A DNA stretch of 64,000 bases, taken from contig CAMOER010000005.1 of the NCBI GenBank assembly GCA_946612455.1, positions 1-64,000 on the forward strand, given 5' to 3'. The position numbers and the translations under genes were made by a program. The DNA is from UBA3305 sp002373555. GTDB taxonomy: Bacteria; Bacillota; Clostridia; Lachnospirales; Lachnospiraceae. Below, piece by piece: positions 17,268 to 26,176 of the stretch; the first letter of the stretch is position 1; every line of letters starts with the position of its first letter. Under the pieces are notes generated by a model. That model was not told the DNA's origin, ran no database searches, and worked only from the letters and a program-made list of their open reading frames with translations.

Positions 17268-19256
17268 TCACAGCTCCGCACGTTTGATCTGCTCGTATTT
17301 TGCGGAAGGCGCGATGATGAGCGGTACGTATTCGCGCAGGACCGTCGAGGTATCCAGACCGTACCAGTTCTCCTTCGAACCGGCGATCTTCCGGATCGCA
17401 TACTTCATGGTAATGATCCGCAGGTCGATCGCGGAGAGCTCCGCTTTGGCCGATATGGATTTGTGGATCACGCAGAACTTGAAGGTGCCGACCGTGGATG
17501 TCCCGTAGATGGAATATTTCTTGTCCTGATCAGGAAGTTCTCCTGTTTCCTGCAGATCCCGGACGATCTGTCTTAAATAGACATTGACCATCGGACTGCG
17601 GCGGAAGCCGAGATAGAGCTTGACGCGGAAGATGAAATCAGTCCCGTATTTTTCGACTTTGTAATACAGCGTATCCGGTTCGTCCGTCACAGTGACGTTC
17701 ACGAACCAGTAGGCATCCGCACGCTTAGGCTCCTTGTCGAAAATGGAATACAGAATATCGCGGTCAATGGAGACAAAATCGCGTCCGCCGTCCAGATAGA
17801 CAAGGTTGTTCGAAATCTTCGATATGCTTTCATCACCGTGCAGATCCTGCAGATTGTCCACAAAATCCCGCATGTCCAGTTTGGTGCTGTACTGGTGCTC
17901 GAGCTGTGTGCCGCGGTACCAGATGATCTCCAGCAGCAGCAGGAGCAGTGTCAGGATCACGGTCACGTAGCCGCCGTGCGTAAATTTCCCGAGGCTGGAA
18001 ATGAAGAAGACGGATTCGATCAGTCCGAAAACGATCAGAACGGCGAAGGAGAGGATCGTCTGTCCGCGCACCTTGCGCAGGTATTCCGAAATCAGAAGCG
18101 TGGTCATCAGCATCGTCGCGGTGATCGCGAGGCCGTAGGCGGATTCGATCCGGGCACCCGAACGGAAGTAAAGCACCACGGCGCTGCAGCCGACCCAAAG
18201 GATCGTATTCACGGTGCTGATATACAGCTGTCCTTTCGTGTCGGAAGGATAGCGGATCTCCAGATGCGGCAGCAGATCCAGATGGATCGCTTCGGAAACC
18301 AGCGTGTAGGATCCGGTAATGAGTGCCTGGGAGGCAATGATCGCTGCCAGTGCACTGAGTATGATCGCGACCGGCCGCATGAACTCAGGAAGCATCATAT
18401 AGAACGGATTGGGCTCGGCCATGGCGATGATCGCCGGCTCTGCCTGGTTCTTAATGATCCATGCGCCCTGGCCGAGATAGTTCAGGATCAGGCAGGTTTT
18501 GACGAACGGCCAGCTGAAATAGATATTCTCCCGGCCGACATGGCCCATGTCGGAATAGAGCGCCTCCGCGCCGGTGGTCGCGAGGAATACACTGCCGAGG
18601 ATCATGAAGCCGGCTTTGTTGCCCGGGCTTAGGAGTACCTGGATGGCATACAGCGGATTGAAGGCGGTCAGAATGACCGGGAAGGTGATGATGTGGCGGA
18701 GTCCGGAAATGCCCAGGAACAGGAACCAGATCAGCATGACGGGGCCGAAGGCTTTTCCGATCCGGCTGGTCCCCGCGCGCTGGACCATGAACAGGGTGGA
18801 TATGATGATCAGGGTGATGATGACGACTTTCACCTGGGTCGCGCCGAGCAGCCTGTCCATGAGAGGAATGCTTCGAAGGCCTTCGACGGCGGTCGTTACG
18901 GTCACGGCCGGCGTCAGCATGCCGTCCGCAAGCAGTGCCGCGCCGCCGAGCATGGCCGGAAAGATCAGCCATTTCCCATAGGTGCGGACCAGGGAGTATA
19001 GCGAGAAAATACCGCCTTCTCCGTGGTTGTCGGCCTTCATGGCGATCAGCACATATTTGATCGTGGTCAGAAGCGTGACGGTCCAGATGACCAGCGAAAG
19101 CGATCCGATGATAAAGGTCTGATCGATGCCGGTGATGCCGCCGTTGCCCTCCATGATGGATTTCATGACGTACAGCGGCGATGTGCCGATATCACCGTAT
19201 ACAATGCCGATCGTTACCAGGAACATGCCCAGTCTGAATCTGTTTTTCCTTTCCAT
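17268..19256 (-). CDS. kup: KUP-family potassium uptake transporter
   Basis: The 662-residue protein has about 12 hydrophobic segments followed by a C-terminal cytoplasmic part from about residue 440. The N-terminus GIVYGDIGTSPLYVMKSIM is the classic KUP/HAK/KT signature. It imports K+ in symport with H+. In Firmicutes KUP genes are often under c-di-AMP riboswitches; none of the ydaO-type core was recognised upstream. The start ATG at 19256 is preceded by AAGGAG at a rather long spacing. It is convergent with the tag operon and divergent from the candidate non-coding RNA. Confidence 0.94.
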   Translation of the reverse strand: MERKNRFRLGMFLVTIGIVYGDIGTSPLYVMKSIMEGNGGITGIDQTFIIGSLSLVIWTVTLLTTIKYVLIAMKADNHGEGGIFSLYSLVRTYGKWLIFPAMLGGAALLADGMLTPAVTVTTAVEGLRSIPLMDRLLGATQVKVVIITLIIISTLFMVQRAGTSRIGKAFGPVMLIWFLFLGISGLRHIITFPVILTAFNPLYAIQVLLSPGNKAGFMILGSVFLATTGAEALYSDMGHVGRENIYFSWPFVKTCLILNYLGQGAWIIKNQAEPAIIAMAEPNPFYMMLPEFMRPVAIILSALAAIIASQALITGSYTLVSEAIHLDLLPHLEIRYPSDTKGQLYISTVNTILWVGCSAVVLYFRSGARIESAYGLAITATMLMTTLLISEYLRKVRGQTILSFAVLIVFGLIESVFFISSLGKFTHGGYVTVILTLLLLLLEIIWYRGTQLEHQYSTKLDMRDFVDNLQDLHGDESISKISNNLVYLDGGRDFVSIDRDILYSIFDKEPKRADAYWFVNVTVTDEPDTLYYKVEKYGTDFIFRVKLYLGFRRSPMVNVYLRQIVRDLQETGELPDQDKKYSIYGTSTVGTFKFCVIHKSISAKAELSAIDLRIITMKYAIRKIAGSKENWYGLDTSTVLREYVPLIIAPSAKYEQIKRAEL

Positions 19257-19521
19257 AACAGTGTCAGCTCCTTCATTTCTTTATCTGTATCTGCCGCGCA
19301 GATACGAGAGGATTCGCATCATCCGATTAGCAGTATCTTAACACAAAATCCGCTTCTTCCGCAATGATCTCCCTGTATTGTTTGCCGGAACTGTAAAAAT
19401 TGGAAATTGTATATATAAAAGCAATTGTTTAAATAAACTAAAAAAATCAGAAAACATATACAATTCAAACAATAAAGCGCGGAAAAACATTCGTTTTTCA
19501 TTAAAAAATCTTAAAAAAGAC
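19257..19521. other. A+T-rich divergent region upstream of kup
   Basis: This stretch carries the kup leader and runs of A and T (for example TTAAAAAATCTTAAAAAAG just before the RNA promoter). Possible minus-strand promoter elements such as TTGCGG-N18-TAAGAT can be picked out, but none is convincing. The base composition is clearly richer in A+T than the flanking genes. Short open frames on the minus strand lack ribosome-binding sites. Confidence 0.4.
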
Positions 19522-19550
19522 TTGACAAACATAAAGAGATGATTTACAAT
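19522..19550 (+). promoter_or_regulatory. Strong promoter of the candidate non-coding RNA
   Basis: A consensus TTGACA (19522-19527), a 17-nt spacer and TACAAT (19545-19550) predict a start near 19557. It is one of the best promoters in the window, although no ordinary gene follows. Confidence 0.75.
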
Positions 19551-19902
19551 GTTCACAACAAAAGAAAAAAGAGAAAATACTTCGGAAGGAAGAATACAAC
19601 AAGGGGGTACGGTCCCATGAAATAGCAAGCTTTGACCCAGGATGAATCTCCAAGAGGAGTTTACATAGATCGTAACAGTGAAGATAAATGCCACGGTTTT
19701 CACAGACGATGATGAAAGAAAAACCTTTCACGAGAGTATGTAACAGACAGGAGGAGATGCTTATAAGAGGAAGAGATCCGTAAGAAAGATCGAAAGAACG
19801 CAGCGGCTTCATCAATCGCGAAGATGGGACCGCAACCGTTGAAGATCAAAGGAAAGAATTTATTCCTCAGGCACATCAAATCTACAGATCGGAGGTTATA
19901 CA

Positions 19903-19926
19903 GTGAAACTTACATTTATTTCATAA
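19903..19926 (+). CDS. Possible seven-residue leader peptide before a terminator
   Basis: GGAGG at 19891-19895 is ideally spaced before a GTG at 19903. The frame encodes MKLTFIS and stops at TAA (19924-19926), two bases before the terminator stem. The arrangement resembles a leader peptide or the remnant start of a lost gene. Translation is unproven. Confidence 0.3.
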   Translation: MKLTFIS

Positions 19927-19927
19927 G

Positions 19928-19970
19928 AGGGCCGTTCGCAGGAGATGGAAGCGGGCGGCCCTGATTTTTT
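19928..19970 (+). terminator. Intrinsic terminator of the candidate RNA
   Basis: AGGGCCGTTCGC (19928-19939) pairs with GCGGGCGGCCCT (19951-19962) with two G-U pairs, and GATTTTTT follows. Confidence 0.88.
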
Positions 19971-20057
19971 ATTCTTTTGCCGGACGGCCGCGGCAGGCCC
20001 TTTTTTTATGCTTTCTTTTACGGTATACTGTTTCTATCAAAACGTTTGGAGGCAGTT

Positions 20058-21170
20058 ATGTACGATTATCTGATCGTCGGCGCCGGCCTGTTCGGCGCGG
20101 TATTTGCAAGAGAAGCTGCGGATGCAGGGAAAAAGGTGCTGGTCATTGATAAGCGCAGCCATATCGGCGGGAATATTTATACCAGAAATGTCTGCGGCAT
20201 CAACGTGCATGAATACGGCGCACATATCTTCCATACCAATAATGAAGAAGTGTGGAACTATCTGAACCGTTTTACAGCGTTCAACCGCTTCACGAATTCG
20301 CCGGTGGCAAATTATAAGGGAGAGCTTTATTCTCTTCCATTCAATATGTATACGTTCAATAAGATGTGGGGCGTGGTGACGCCCGAAGAAGCGGCGGCGA
20401 AGATTGCAGAACAGCGAAAGGAGATCACGGGAGAGCCGAAAAATCTCGAGGAACAGGCGATCTCCCTGGTGGGCCGTGATATTTACGAGAAGCTGATCCG
20501 CGGATATACGATGAAGCAGTGGGGACGTCCCTGCAATGAACTGCCCGCCTTTATCATCAAGCGGCTTCCCGTCCGCCTGACCTTCGACAACAATTATTTC
20601 AACGCGCGGTTCCAGGGGATCCCGGTCGGCGGTTATACACAGATGATCGAGCATATCCTCGAGGGCATTGAAGTAAGACTGGATACGGATTACCTGAAGG
20701 ACAGGGAAGCGCTGCGCGGGCTTGCGGAGACGGTCGTTTACACCGGCCCGATCGATGCGTATTTTGATTTCTGCCTCGGCAATCTGGAGTACCGTTCCGT
20801 CCGGTTTGAAACAGAGCTTCTCAATATGCCGAACTTCCAGGGAAATGCAGCGGTCAATTATACCGACAGCGATACGCCTTATACCAGGATCATCGAACAC
20901 AAATGGTTCGAATTCGGCAGGGACGCCGATGGGAACGATATCGACAAGACCGTGATCAGCCGCGAATACAGCAGCGAGTGGAAACCCGGCGATGAGCCGT
21001 ATTATCCGGTCAATGATGAAAAGAATTCCGCGCTTTACGGAGAATATAAGAAGCTCGCCGAAAAGGAGAGCGGCATCATCTTCGGCGGAAGACTGGGCGA
21101 GTACAAATATTATGATATGGATGCGGTCACGGCTGCTTCGCTTGCGGCAGCGAAAAAGTATATAAAGTGA
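20058..21170 (+). CDS. glf: UDP-galactopyranose mutase
   Basis: The 370-residue flavoenzyme interconverts UDP-galactopyranose and UDP-galactofuranose. It begins with the FAD motif YLIVGAGLFGAVFAREAA and continues with KRSHIGGNIYT, both typical of Glf. NEYGAHIFHT-like segment HEYGAHIFHTNNEEVW near residue 55 and the conserved RYTPYTRIIEHK-like segment SDTPYTRIIEHKWFE near 275 are also present. The open frame extends upstream to 19977, but the ATG at 20058 has TTTGGAGG. It implies a galactofuranose-containing glycan. No clear galactofuranosyltransferase gene is in the window. Confidence 0.95.
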   Translation: MYDYLIVGAGLFGAVFAREAADAGKKVLVIDKRSHIGGNIYTRNVCGINVHEYGAHIFHTNNEEVWNYLNRFTAFNRFTNSPVANYKGELYSLPFNMYTFNKMWGVVTPEEAAAKIAEQRKEITGEPKNLEEQAISLVGRDIYEKLIRGYTMKQWGRPCNELPAFIIKRLPVRLTFDNNYFNARFQGIPVGGYTQMIEHILEGIEVRLDTDYLKDREALRGLAETVVYTGPIDAYFDFCLGNLEYRSVRFETELLNMPNFQGNAAVNYTDSDTPYTRIIEHKWFEFGRDADGNDIDKTVISREYSSEWKPGDEPYYPVNDEKNSALYGEYKKLAEKESGIIFGGRLGEYKYYDMDAVTAASLAAAKKYIK

Positions 21171-21250
21171 GCATTTTCCCGGGCGGATCCGCATGGTCTG
21201 CCCGGGTTTTTAATGACAGAAACGGATTCGTGTGGTAAGATTAATTCGTT

Positions 21251-22366
21251 ATGAAACGGAAGATCAGACAGTATATTAAAATGATCCTGCAGCATTTTCT
21301 GCTGCCGCTCGTCTATGATCTCCACAGATTTGGGAGAACGGACAAGAGTCTGGTGGTCTTTGCCGATGCGCATCATGCGAACCGGCCGGAGAGCATGAGG
21401 CTCCTTTATCATGCCCTGATCAAAAAAGGGATCCGGGTGAAGGAATATTATTACGACAGTGCGAAGCTTTCATCCTTCGGACAGCTGAAGGCGGCGGCGC
21501 AGTTTATGGGGCTGTACGCAAAAGCAGGCACGGTCGTGATCTGCGATAATTTTCTGCCGGTGTCCTCCGCCAGAAAGAAAAAGCATACGAAGGTGATCCA
21601 GCTCTGGCACGGCCCCGGTGCATTCAAGAAGTTCGGTTACGATACGGAGGATGATATTCCTTCATGGTACAGGGGAAATGTGTTCAAAAACTATGATCTG
21701 GTCACGGTGAGCGGACGAGCCGCCGTAAAGCCGTTTCAGAGTGCCATGCGGCAGCCGGACGGCGTGGTGAAGCCGGTCGGCATCAGCCGGATGGATGTGC
21801 TCAAGAGCGAGAAATATGTTGAAAAATGCAGGGAGGAATTCTTCTCCCTGTATCCGGAGGCGGCGGGAAAGAAGATCCTTGTTTATGCGCCTACCTTTAG
21901 GGGCAATGCGGGTGATCCCCGGACCGAAGGATTCCGGGAAGTGAAGGCACTGAAGAACACGATCGGCGATGACTGGTTCATCCTGATCTGCCCGCATCCG
22001 CATCTGTATGCGAAGCTGGACGCAGAGATGATCCCGAAGCTGCCCACGGAGCGGGCGCTTGCAGCGGCAGACGTGTTCGTGACGGATTATTCTTCGGTAT
22101 TTTATGATGCCTGTGTTCTTGAAAAGAAGATGCTTTTCTTCACGCCGGATCTGAATGAGTATATGACCGGCAGAGGGTTCTATATTTCGATGGCGGAGCT
22201 GCCGGGCGAGGTGGTCGTGGAAGAAGAACGTCTGCGGGAGGCCGTCCTCCGGGCGTATGAAAACTACGATTTTCATTACCAGCGCCAGTTCGTGCACAGC
22301 TATCTGGGCGCGTGCGACGGACATGCGACGGAGCGGATCATCAGGTTCATAGAGGGAAGAAAATAA
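21251..22366 (+). CDS. CDP-glycerol/CDP-ribitol glycerophosphotransferase family protein (TagB-like)
   Basis: The 371-residue protein belongs to the TagB/TagF (glyphos_transf) family. Characteristic motifs are QLWHGPGAFKKFGYD with the catalytic-type histidine near residue 119, and VTDYSSVFYDACVLEKK near 278, where the family binds the CDP-polyol donor. The N-terminus is basic and hydrophobic, which fits the membrane-associated monotopic nature of the family. It would transfer glycerol- or ribitol-phosphate to a lipid-linked acceptor. It is followed after 1 bp by a TarI/IspD-type cytidylyltransferase gene. Priming enzyme or polymerase cannot be distinguished from sequence. Confidence 0.88.
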   Translation: MKRKIRQYIKMILQHFLLPLVYDLHRFGRTDKSLVVFADAHHANRPESMRLLYHALIKKGIRVKEYYYDSAKLSSFGQLKAAAQFMGLYAKAGTVVICDNFLPVSSARKKKHTKVIQLWHGPGAFKKFGYDTEDDIPSWYRGNVFKNYDLVTVSGRAAVKPFQSAMRQPDGVVKPVGISRMDVLKSEKYVEKCREEFFSLYPEAAGKKILVYAPTFRGNAGDPRTEGFREVKALKNTIGDDWFILICPHPHLYAKLDAEMIPKLPTERALAAADVFVTDYSSVFYDACVLEKKMLFFTPDLNEYMTGRGFYISMAELPGEVVVEEERLREAVLRAYENYDFHYQRQFVHSYLGACDGHATERIIRFIEGRK

Positions 22367-22367
22367 G

Positions 22368-23102
22368 ATGGTATTATATAAAGGAAAAAAGCTTTCCGTA
22401 TTTGCGCTGGTGCTGGGCGGCGGATCAGGCCGGAGAATGACCGGGACGGAGATGCCGAAGCAGTATCTGATGCTGGGAGAAAGACCGGTGATCCTGCATT
22501 CCGTACAGCGGTTCCTGGACAACGCACAGGTGGACCGGGTCATCATGGTGTGCCCGGCGGACCATCTGGAATATACCGAGAGCCTGGCAGTGAAGTATCT
22601 GACGGATACATCCCGCGTGTCGTTTACGGCCGGCGGGGCGGACAGAAATGCGTCGCTGATGAAGGGAATGCTCGCAGCAAAAGCGTTCATGCCTGCGGGC
22701 GGTGATGCGGTGGTGCTGACGCACGATGCCGCGCGGCCGTTCCTGACGGACCGGATCATTGCGGAGAATATTGCGTTGGCGGCTGCGTACGGTGCGTGTA
22801 CAACGGCGGTTCCTGCGGTGGATACGATCATGCGGAGCGAGGACGGGCAGGTGATCTCGGAGATCCCGAAGCGGAGCCTGATGTATCAGGTGCAGACGCC
22901 GCAGAGCTTCCGGTTCAGCGTGCTGTTTCAGGCGATGAACAGTCTGAAGCAGGAGGAACTCGGCATACTGACGGATGCGTGTGGGATCCTGCAGGCACGG
23001 GGCATTCCCGTGCGGCTGGTCATGGGCGAGAACTACAATATCAAGCTGACGTATCCCCAGGACATGATCACGGCGGAAGGGATCCTGAAGAGCTTCTTTT
23101 GA
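22368..23102 (+). CDS. TarI/IspD-type cytidylyltransferase (copy 1)
   Basis: The 244-residue protein has the CTP-binding loop LGGGSGRRMTGTEMPKQY near residue 16 and the family signature VLTHDAARPF near 119. Family members are either IspD (CDP-methylerythritol for isoprenoids) or TarI (CDP-ribitol for wall polymers). Its position, one base after a TagB-like gene and before another TagF-like gene, favours TarI. GAGGGAAG precedes the ATG. A second paralogue lies at 26177. A structured intergenic element follows. Confidence 0.85.
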   Translation: MVLYKGKKLSVFALVLGGGSGRRMTGTEMPKQYLMLGERPVILHSVQRFLDNAQVDRVIMVCPADHLEYTESLAVKYLTDTSRVSFTAGGADRNASLMKGMLAAKAFMPAGGDAVVLTHDAARPFLTDRIIAENIALAAAYGACTTAVPAVDTIMRSEDGQVISEIPKRSLMYQVQTPQSFRFSVLFQAMNSLKQEELGILTDACGILQARGIPVRLVMGENYNIKLTYPQDMITAEGILKSFF

Positions 23103-23165
23103 CGGATAGTTTTTTACATACCAAGACTAAGCGATTTCTATATTTGATTGCACATCCCGCCTATA

Positions 23166-23340
23166 CGGTCGGAATATCATCCGGCATGGAACTGTAGAGC
23201 GAAGAGCGACAGTTCACGGCGAAATTGCCGACGGAGGTCCCGACACGCTTTATTCGTCGGGCCGGAGGAGTGCATATATTTCGTCCGCGAACGAAGCAAT
23301 CGGAGCGACCCCTGTTTCATGCCGGATGATATTTCGGCCG
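23166..23340 (+). other. Multi-hairpin intergenic element closed by a 23-bp stem (candidate structured RNA)
   Basis: The left arm 23166-23188 pairs with the right arm 23318-23340 over 23 consecutive pairs. Two of them are G-U wobbles, which suggests selection on RNA rather than on DNA ends. Inside are at least four local hairpins: GAACTGT/ACAGTTC (23189-23215), CGGC/GCCG (23217-23230), CCCGAC/GTCGGG (23239-23261) and TTCGT/ACGAA (23280-23295). No T-run follows, and no convincing reading frame is present. It lies between two co-directional wall-polymer genes, so it would be inside an operon transcript if the genes are co-transcribed. A small mobile element (MITE) is the alternative; no flanking direct repeat was seen. 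Confidence 0.7.
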
Positions 23341-23359
23341 GAAGCAAAGTTAAAAGCTC

Positions 23360-24514
23360 ATGGTGGCAAGAATGTATTTTTTCAAGCAGCTTATAAAAAA
23401 TATGTTATTCGGGCAGTTTTACCCCGCGCTCTACCGGTATTTCTGCAGAAAGAATGCCGTCGGTGACGAAATTCTTCTTCTGGAGCTCCGATTTGACCGC
23501 CTGTCGGATAATCTGGCGCCGTTCTACAGGTATTATAAGAAGCAGGGCAGGAAGGTGCGTGTTCTCTGCCTCGATATCGAGAACCGGAAAGGCGCAGATC
23601 TGCTCCAGGCGTATATCCGCATGTTCCGGGCGCTCAGCCGCGCGCGTCTTGTCTATCTAACCGAGAGCAGCAATGTTCTCGCTGCCGTAAAGATCCGGAA
23701 GGAAACGAAGCTTATCCAGGTATGGCATGCCTGTGGTGCCTTCAAGCGTTTCGGGTACGGCCTGTATGACGCCCCAAAGGAAGCCTATTATAACGATTAC
23801 GATCTGACGCCGGTCAGCGGCAGTAAGATCGAAGAGATCTACGCGCAGTCCATGCATCAGGCACCTGAAAAAGTCAGGGCGCTCGGCGTCGCCAGAACAG
23901 ATATCTGTTTTTCGGAAAAATTCATGGCGCAGGCGGCGGAAAACGTCCGGATGGCTGCGCCCGCATCGGCGGGGAAGCAGATCCTTGCCTTCATCCCCAC
24001 TTTCCGGGGAAATGTCGCCAGAGCGCAGATGCCGGCGCTTCCGGATATTGCAAAGCTTTCGGAAGCTTGGAAAGACAAAGCCGTGATCCTGTACAAGGGC
24101 CATCCGGCTGTGAAAGAAAGACCGCAGATCCCGGAAGGCGCAGAGGACTTCTTTATTGATGTCACGGATTCCGTACAGACCGAACATCTGATGGCGGCAG
24201 CGGACATCCTGATCACCGATTATTCCTCCGTCATATTTGACTTTTCGCTTTATCAGAAGCCGATGATCTTCTATACCTATGATCTCAGCGCGTATGACGA
24301 CGGCAGAGGCTTCTATTTCCCCTTCCGGACGTTCGTACCGGGAGTGATCTGCGGGAACACCGAAGAACTCCTATGCGCGGGCACAGAGGCCATGGACGGC
24401 GTGTGGGACCGGGAGAAGGTCCGAACATTCAGAGAGGATTTTATGGGGGCCTGCGACGGGCACTCCTTACAGAGAATTACAGATGCAGCTGAAAGGATCC
24501 TACATCAGAATTGA
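23360..24514 (+). CDS. TagB/TagF-like glycerophosphotransferase family protein
   Basis: This 384-residue member has VWHACGAFKRFGYG near residue 121 and LITDYSSVIFDFSLYQKP near 285, the two family hallmarks. The residue after the histidine pair is altered (WHAC rather than WHG), as in several paralogues. ATG codons at 23360 and 23372 are both possible; GGTGG precedes the second. Its end overlaps the next gene by 32 bp. It lies in the run of wall-polymer transferases and probably uses a CDP-polyol donor. Confidence 0.85.
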   Translation: MVARMYFFKQLIKNMLFGQFYPALYRYFCRKNAVGDEILLLELRFDRLSDNLAPFYRYYKKQGRKVRVLCLDIENRKGADLLQAYIRMFRALSRARLVYLTESSNVLAAVKIRKETKLIQVWHACGAFKRFGYGLYDAPKEAYYNDYDLTPVSGSKIEEIYAQSMHQAPEKVRALGVARTDICFSEKFMAQAAENVRMAAPASAGKQILAFIPTFRGNVARAQMPALPDIAKLSEAWKDKAVILYKGHPAVKERPQIPEGAEDFFIDVTDSVQTEHLMAAADILITDYSSVIFDFSLYQKPMIFYTYDLSAYDDGRGFYFPFRTFVPGVICGNTEELLCAGTEAMDGVWDREKVRTFREDFMGACDGHSLQRITDAAERILHQN

Positions 24515-26165
24515 ACAGATCAGAAGGGAGCGCGTCTACCTGATCTTTTCCTGCGGCATGACAGGCACTGTCACGCCTGCTCTTTTTGTGCTTTTTAACG
24601 AAAAAGGAAGAGGCACTGCTGCGCTGCAGGTACAGAAGACCGGTGATGATACATTTGAACTGCGTCTCAATATTGCGGATGCGGGGGACGGCGTTATGCT
24701 GCCGCCAGGCAAATACCGGATCGCCGCACTTTATGAAAGCAAAAGCACCGGGAGGACGCCGGAGGGCGTGTATATTGCCGCCGGCGACGGAATCAGGGAG
24801 TACAAGGAGTCTCTTCCATATGGGAGAAAAGGTTTTTCAATTCATATCGCCGCCGATGCAGATGCGGCAGGAATCCTGCTCCTTACGATTACGGATACGG
24901 CCGGGCCCGGACTGATCAGTCCGGCCGACCGGAAAACGGCAGCAAAAGAGGCCATCTTCCGGAACTGGTACCGGATGTGCCGCCTGAAGCACGATGCGGA
25001 CAGAAGAAAGCCGGGCGTGCTGTTCTTTACCGAACAGGCGGAGACGCTTTCCGAGAATCTGCAGATCCTGCGGGAGGAACTGGAAAAACGGGATCCTGCC
25101 GGAAATTTCCGGATCATGACCTCTGCCAGGATGGCCGTCGCTGACCGGCATCTCGGCATGAGAAGCTGGCTTGATATGCTCACGAAGCTGGCGGAAGCGG
25201 ATTATATTTTCATGGATGATCATGCGCCTGTGCTTGACAGGCTGCGGATTTCCGGGGATACTGTTATAACGCAGGTCTGGCACGGCGGTCTCGGTTTCAA
25301 AGCCAGCGGGTACAGCAGATGCGGACGTCCCGGCGCGCCGCCGCCTTTTTCCTGCCACAGACAGTATACGTGGGGGATCGCGCCCTCGGAAGCGCTGGTC
25401 CCGGTATACGCGGAAATGTGGGGGATGCCCGCGAGCAGGATCCTGCCTTTCGGCATGCCGCGGCTTGCGCGAATTCCGGATGCGGAAGAGCAGGAGAAAA
25501 GAAAGGCAGCGCTGATTGGCCGTTATCCGGCACTCGCGGGGAGGAAGATTCTTCTGTTCGCGCCGACCTATCGCGGCGGCAGCCAGAAGAGCGCACATTA
25601 TCCTTATGAAATGATCGACTTTGATGCGCTTGAAAAATTCTGCGGCGATGAGTACGCCGTTATATTTAAAATGCATCCCTGGATCACCGAACCGGTGCCG
25701 CTCGGAGAACATCAGACTCTGTTCGATCTTTCCGGGGAGAACAATATGGATCTGTTTTCCACGGCGGATCTCTTGGTGACGGATTATTCCTCGACTATTT
25801 ATGAATTCTCGCGGTTCGGAAAGCCGATGGTGTTCTATGCATTTGATCTGGAGGCCTATGAGAAGGACAGGGGATTCCATCTGGATTACCGGGAAAGCAC
25901 ACCCGGCCCGGTCGCGGAGACCTTCGCACAGCTTCTGGAAGTGCTCGGCTCCGGGCATTTTGCGCAGGAGAAAGCGGAGCGCTACAGGGAACGGTGCTTT
26001 GGCGGTGCCGGGGGGGGAAGTGCGGAAAGGATCCTTGACGCCGTTCTCTTCGGAAACATGCCGCAGGATATCACGGACAGCGTGAAGCGCAATGAAAAGA
26101 AAATGAAAAAGATCAGGAGCCTGCAGGATGACAGGATCGTTATCCCGGACGGCAGCCTGGCATAA
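24483..26165 (+). CDS. TagF-like polyol-phosphate transferase with extra N-terminal domain
   Basis: The 560-residue protein carries a C-terminal TagB/TagF-type catalytic domain with QVWHGGLGFKASGYSR near residue 264 and LVTDYSSTIYEFSRFGKP near 432. The first 160 residues form a separate, beta-rich-looking domain (PPGKYRIAALYES and DTAGPGLI segments) that resembles the N-terminal domains of larger TarL/TarK-like or TagF-like enzymes. It overlaps the preceding gene by 32 bp, so the two are translationally coupled. It is followed by a second TarI-type gene, which suggests CDP-ribitol as its donor (inference). Confidence 0.83.
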   Translation: MQLKGSYIRIEQIRRERVYLIFSCGMTGTVTPALFVLFNEKGRGTAALQVQKTGDDTFELRLNIADAGDGVMLPPGKYRIAALYESKSTGRTPEGVYIAAGDGIREYKESLPYGRKGFSIHIAADADAAGILLLTITDTAGPGLISPADRKTAAKEAIFRNWYRMCRLKHDADRRKPGVLFFTEQAETLSENLQILREELEKRDPAGNFRIMTSARMAVADRHLGMRSWLDMLTKLAEADYIFMDDHAPVLDRLRISGDTVITQVWHGGLGFKASGYSRCGRPGAPPPFSCHRQYTWGIAPSEALVPVYAEMWGMPASRILPFGMPRLARIPDAEEQEKRKAALIGRYPALAGRKILLFAPTYRGGSQKSAHYPYEMIDFDALEKFCGDEYAVIFKMHPWITEPVPLGEHQTLFDLSGENNMDLFSTADLLVTDYSSTIYEFSRFGKPMVFYAFDLEAYEKDRGFHLDYRESTPGPVAETFAQLLEVLGSGHFAQEKAERYRERCFGGAGGGSAERILDAVLFGNMPQDITDSVKRNEKKMKKIRSLQDDRIVIPDGSLA

Positions 26166-26176
26166 AGGAGCAAAAC

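Larger units (their letters stand above)
19557..19970 (+). ncRNA. Candidate structured non-coding RNA or long leader (about 414 nt)
   Basis: The unit runs from a strong promoter to a strong intrinsic terminator and contains no reading frame of normal size. It is purine-rich with local hairpins, for example TGAAAG-AAAAAC-CTTTCA (19713-19730), CTCC-AAGA-GGAG near 19648-19659, and AGGAA...TTCCT (19850-19867). I could not match it to RNase P RNA (no GAGGAAAGTCC), tmRNA (no tRNA-like end), SRP RNA, 6S RNA or the ydaO riboswitch. A GGAGG-GTG seven-codon frame sits just before the terminator. It may be a new RNA, a known large RNA class I do not recognise by eye (such as ROOL-like), or an attenuator leader. 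The glf gene starts 88 bp after the terminator. Confidence 0.6.

Noticed and set aside
19825..19840. T-box-like core (TGGGACCGC) in the orphan transcript
   Set aside because: The core matches UGGNACCGC, but I see no Stem I specifier layout, no aminoacyl-tRNA synthetase or amino acid gene follows, and the segment pairs better with CGGCTTCATC just upstream. Probably coincidence.
19557..19970. RNase P RNA, tmRNA, SRP RNA or c-di-AMP riboswitch
   Set aside because: The diagnostic motifs (GAGGAAAGTCC for RNase P, tRNA-like ends for tmRNA, the ydaO core for c-di-AMP) are absent, and the kup gene it might control is on the opposite strand.
23148..23396. 82-codon frame within the multi-hairpin element
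   Set aside because: It has no ribosome-binding site, overlaps the next gene, and the sequence is explained better by paired hairpin arms.
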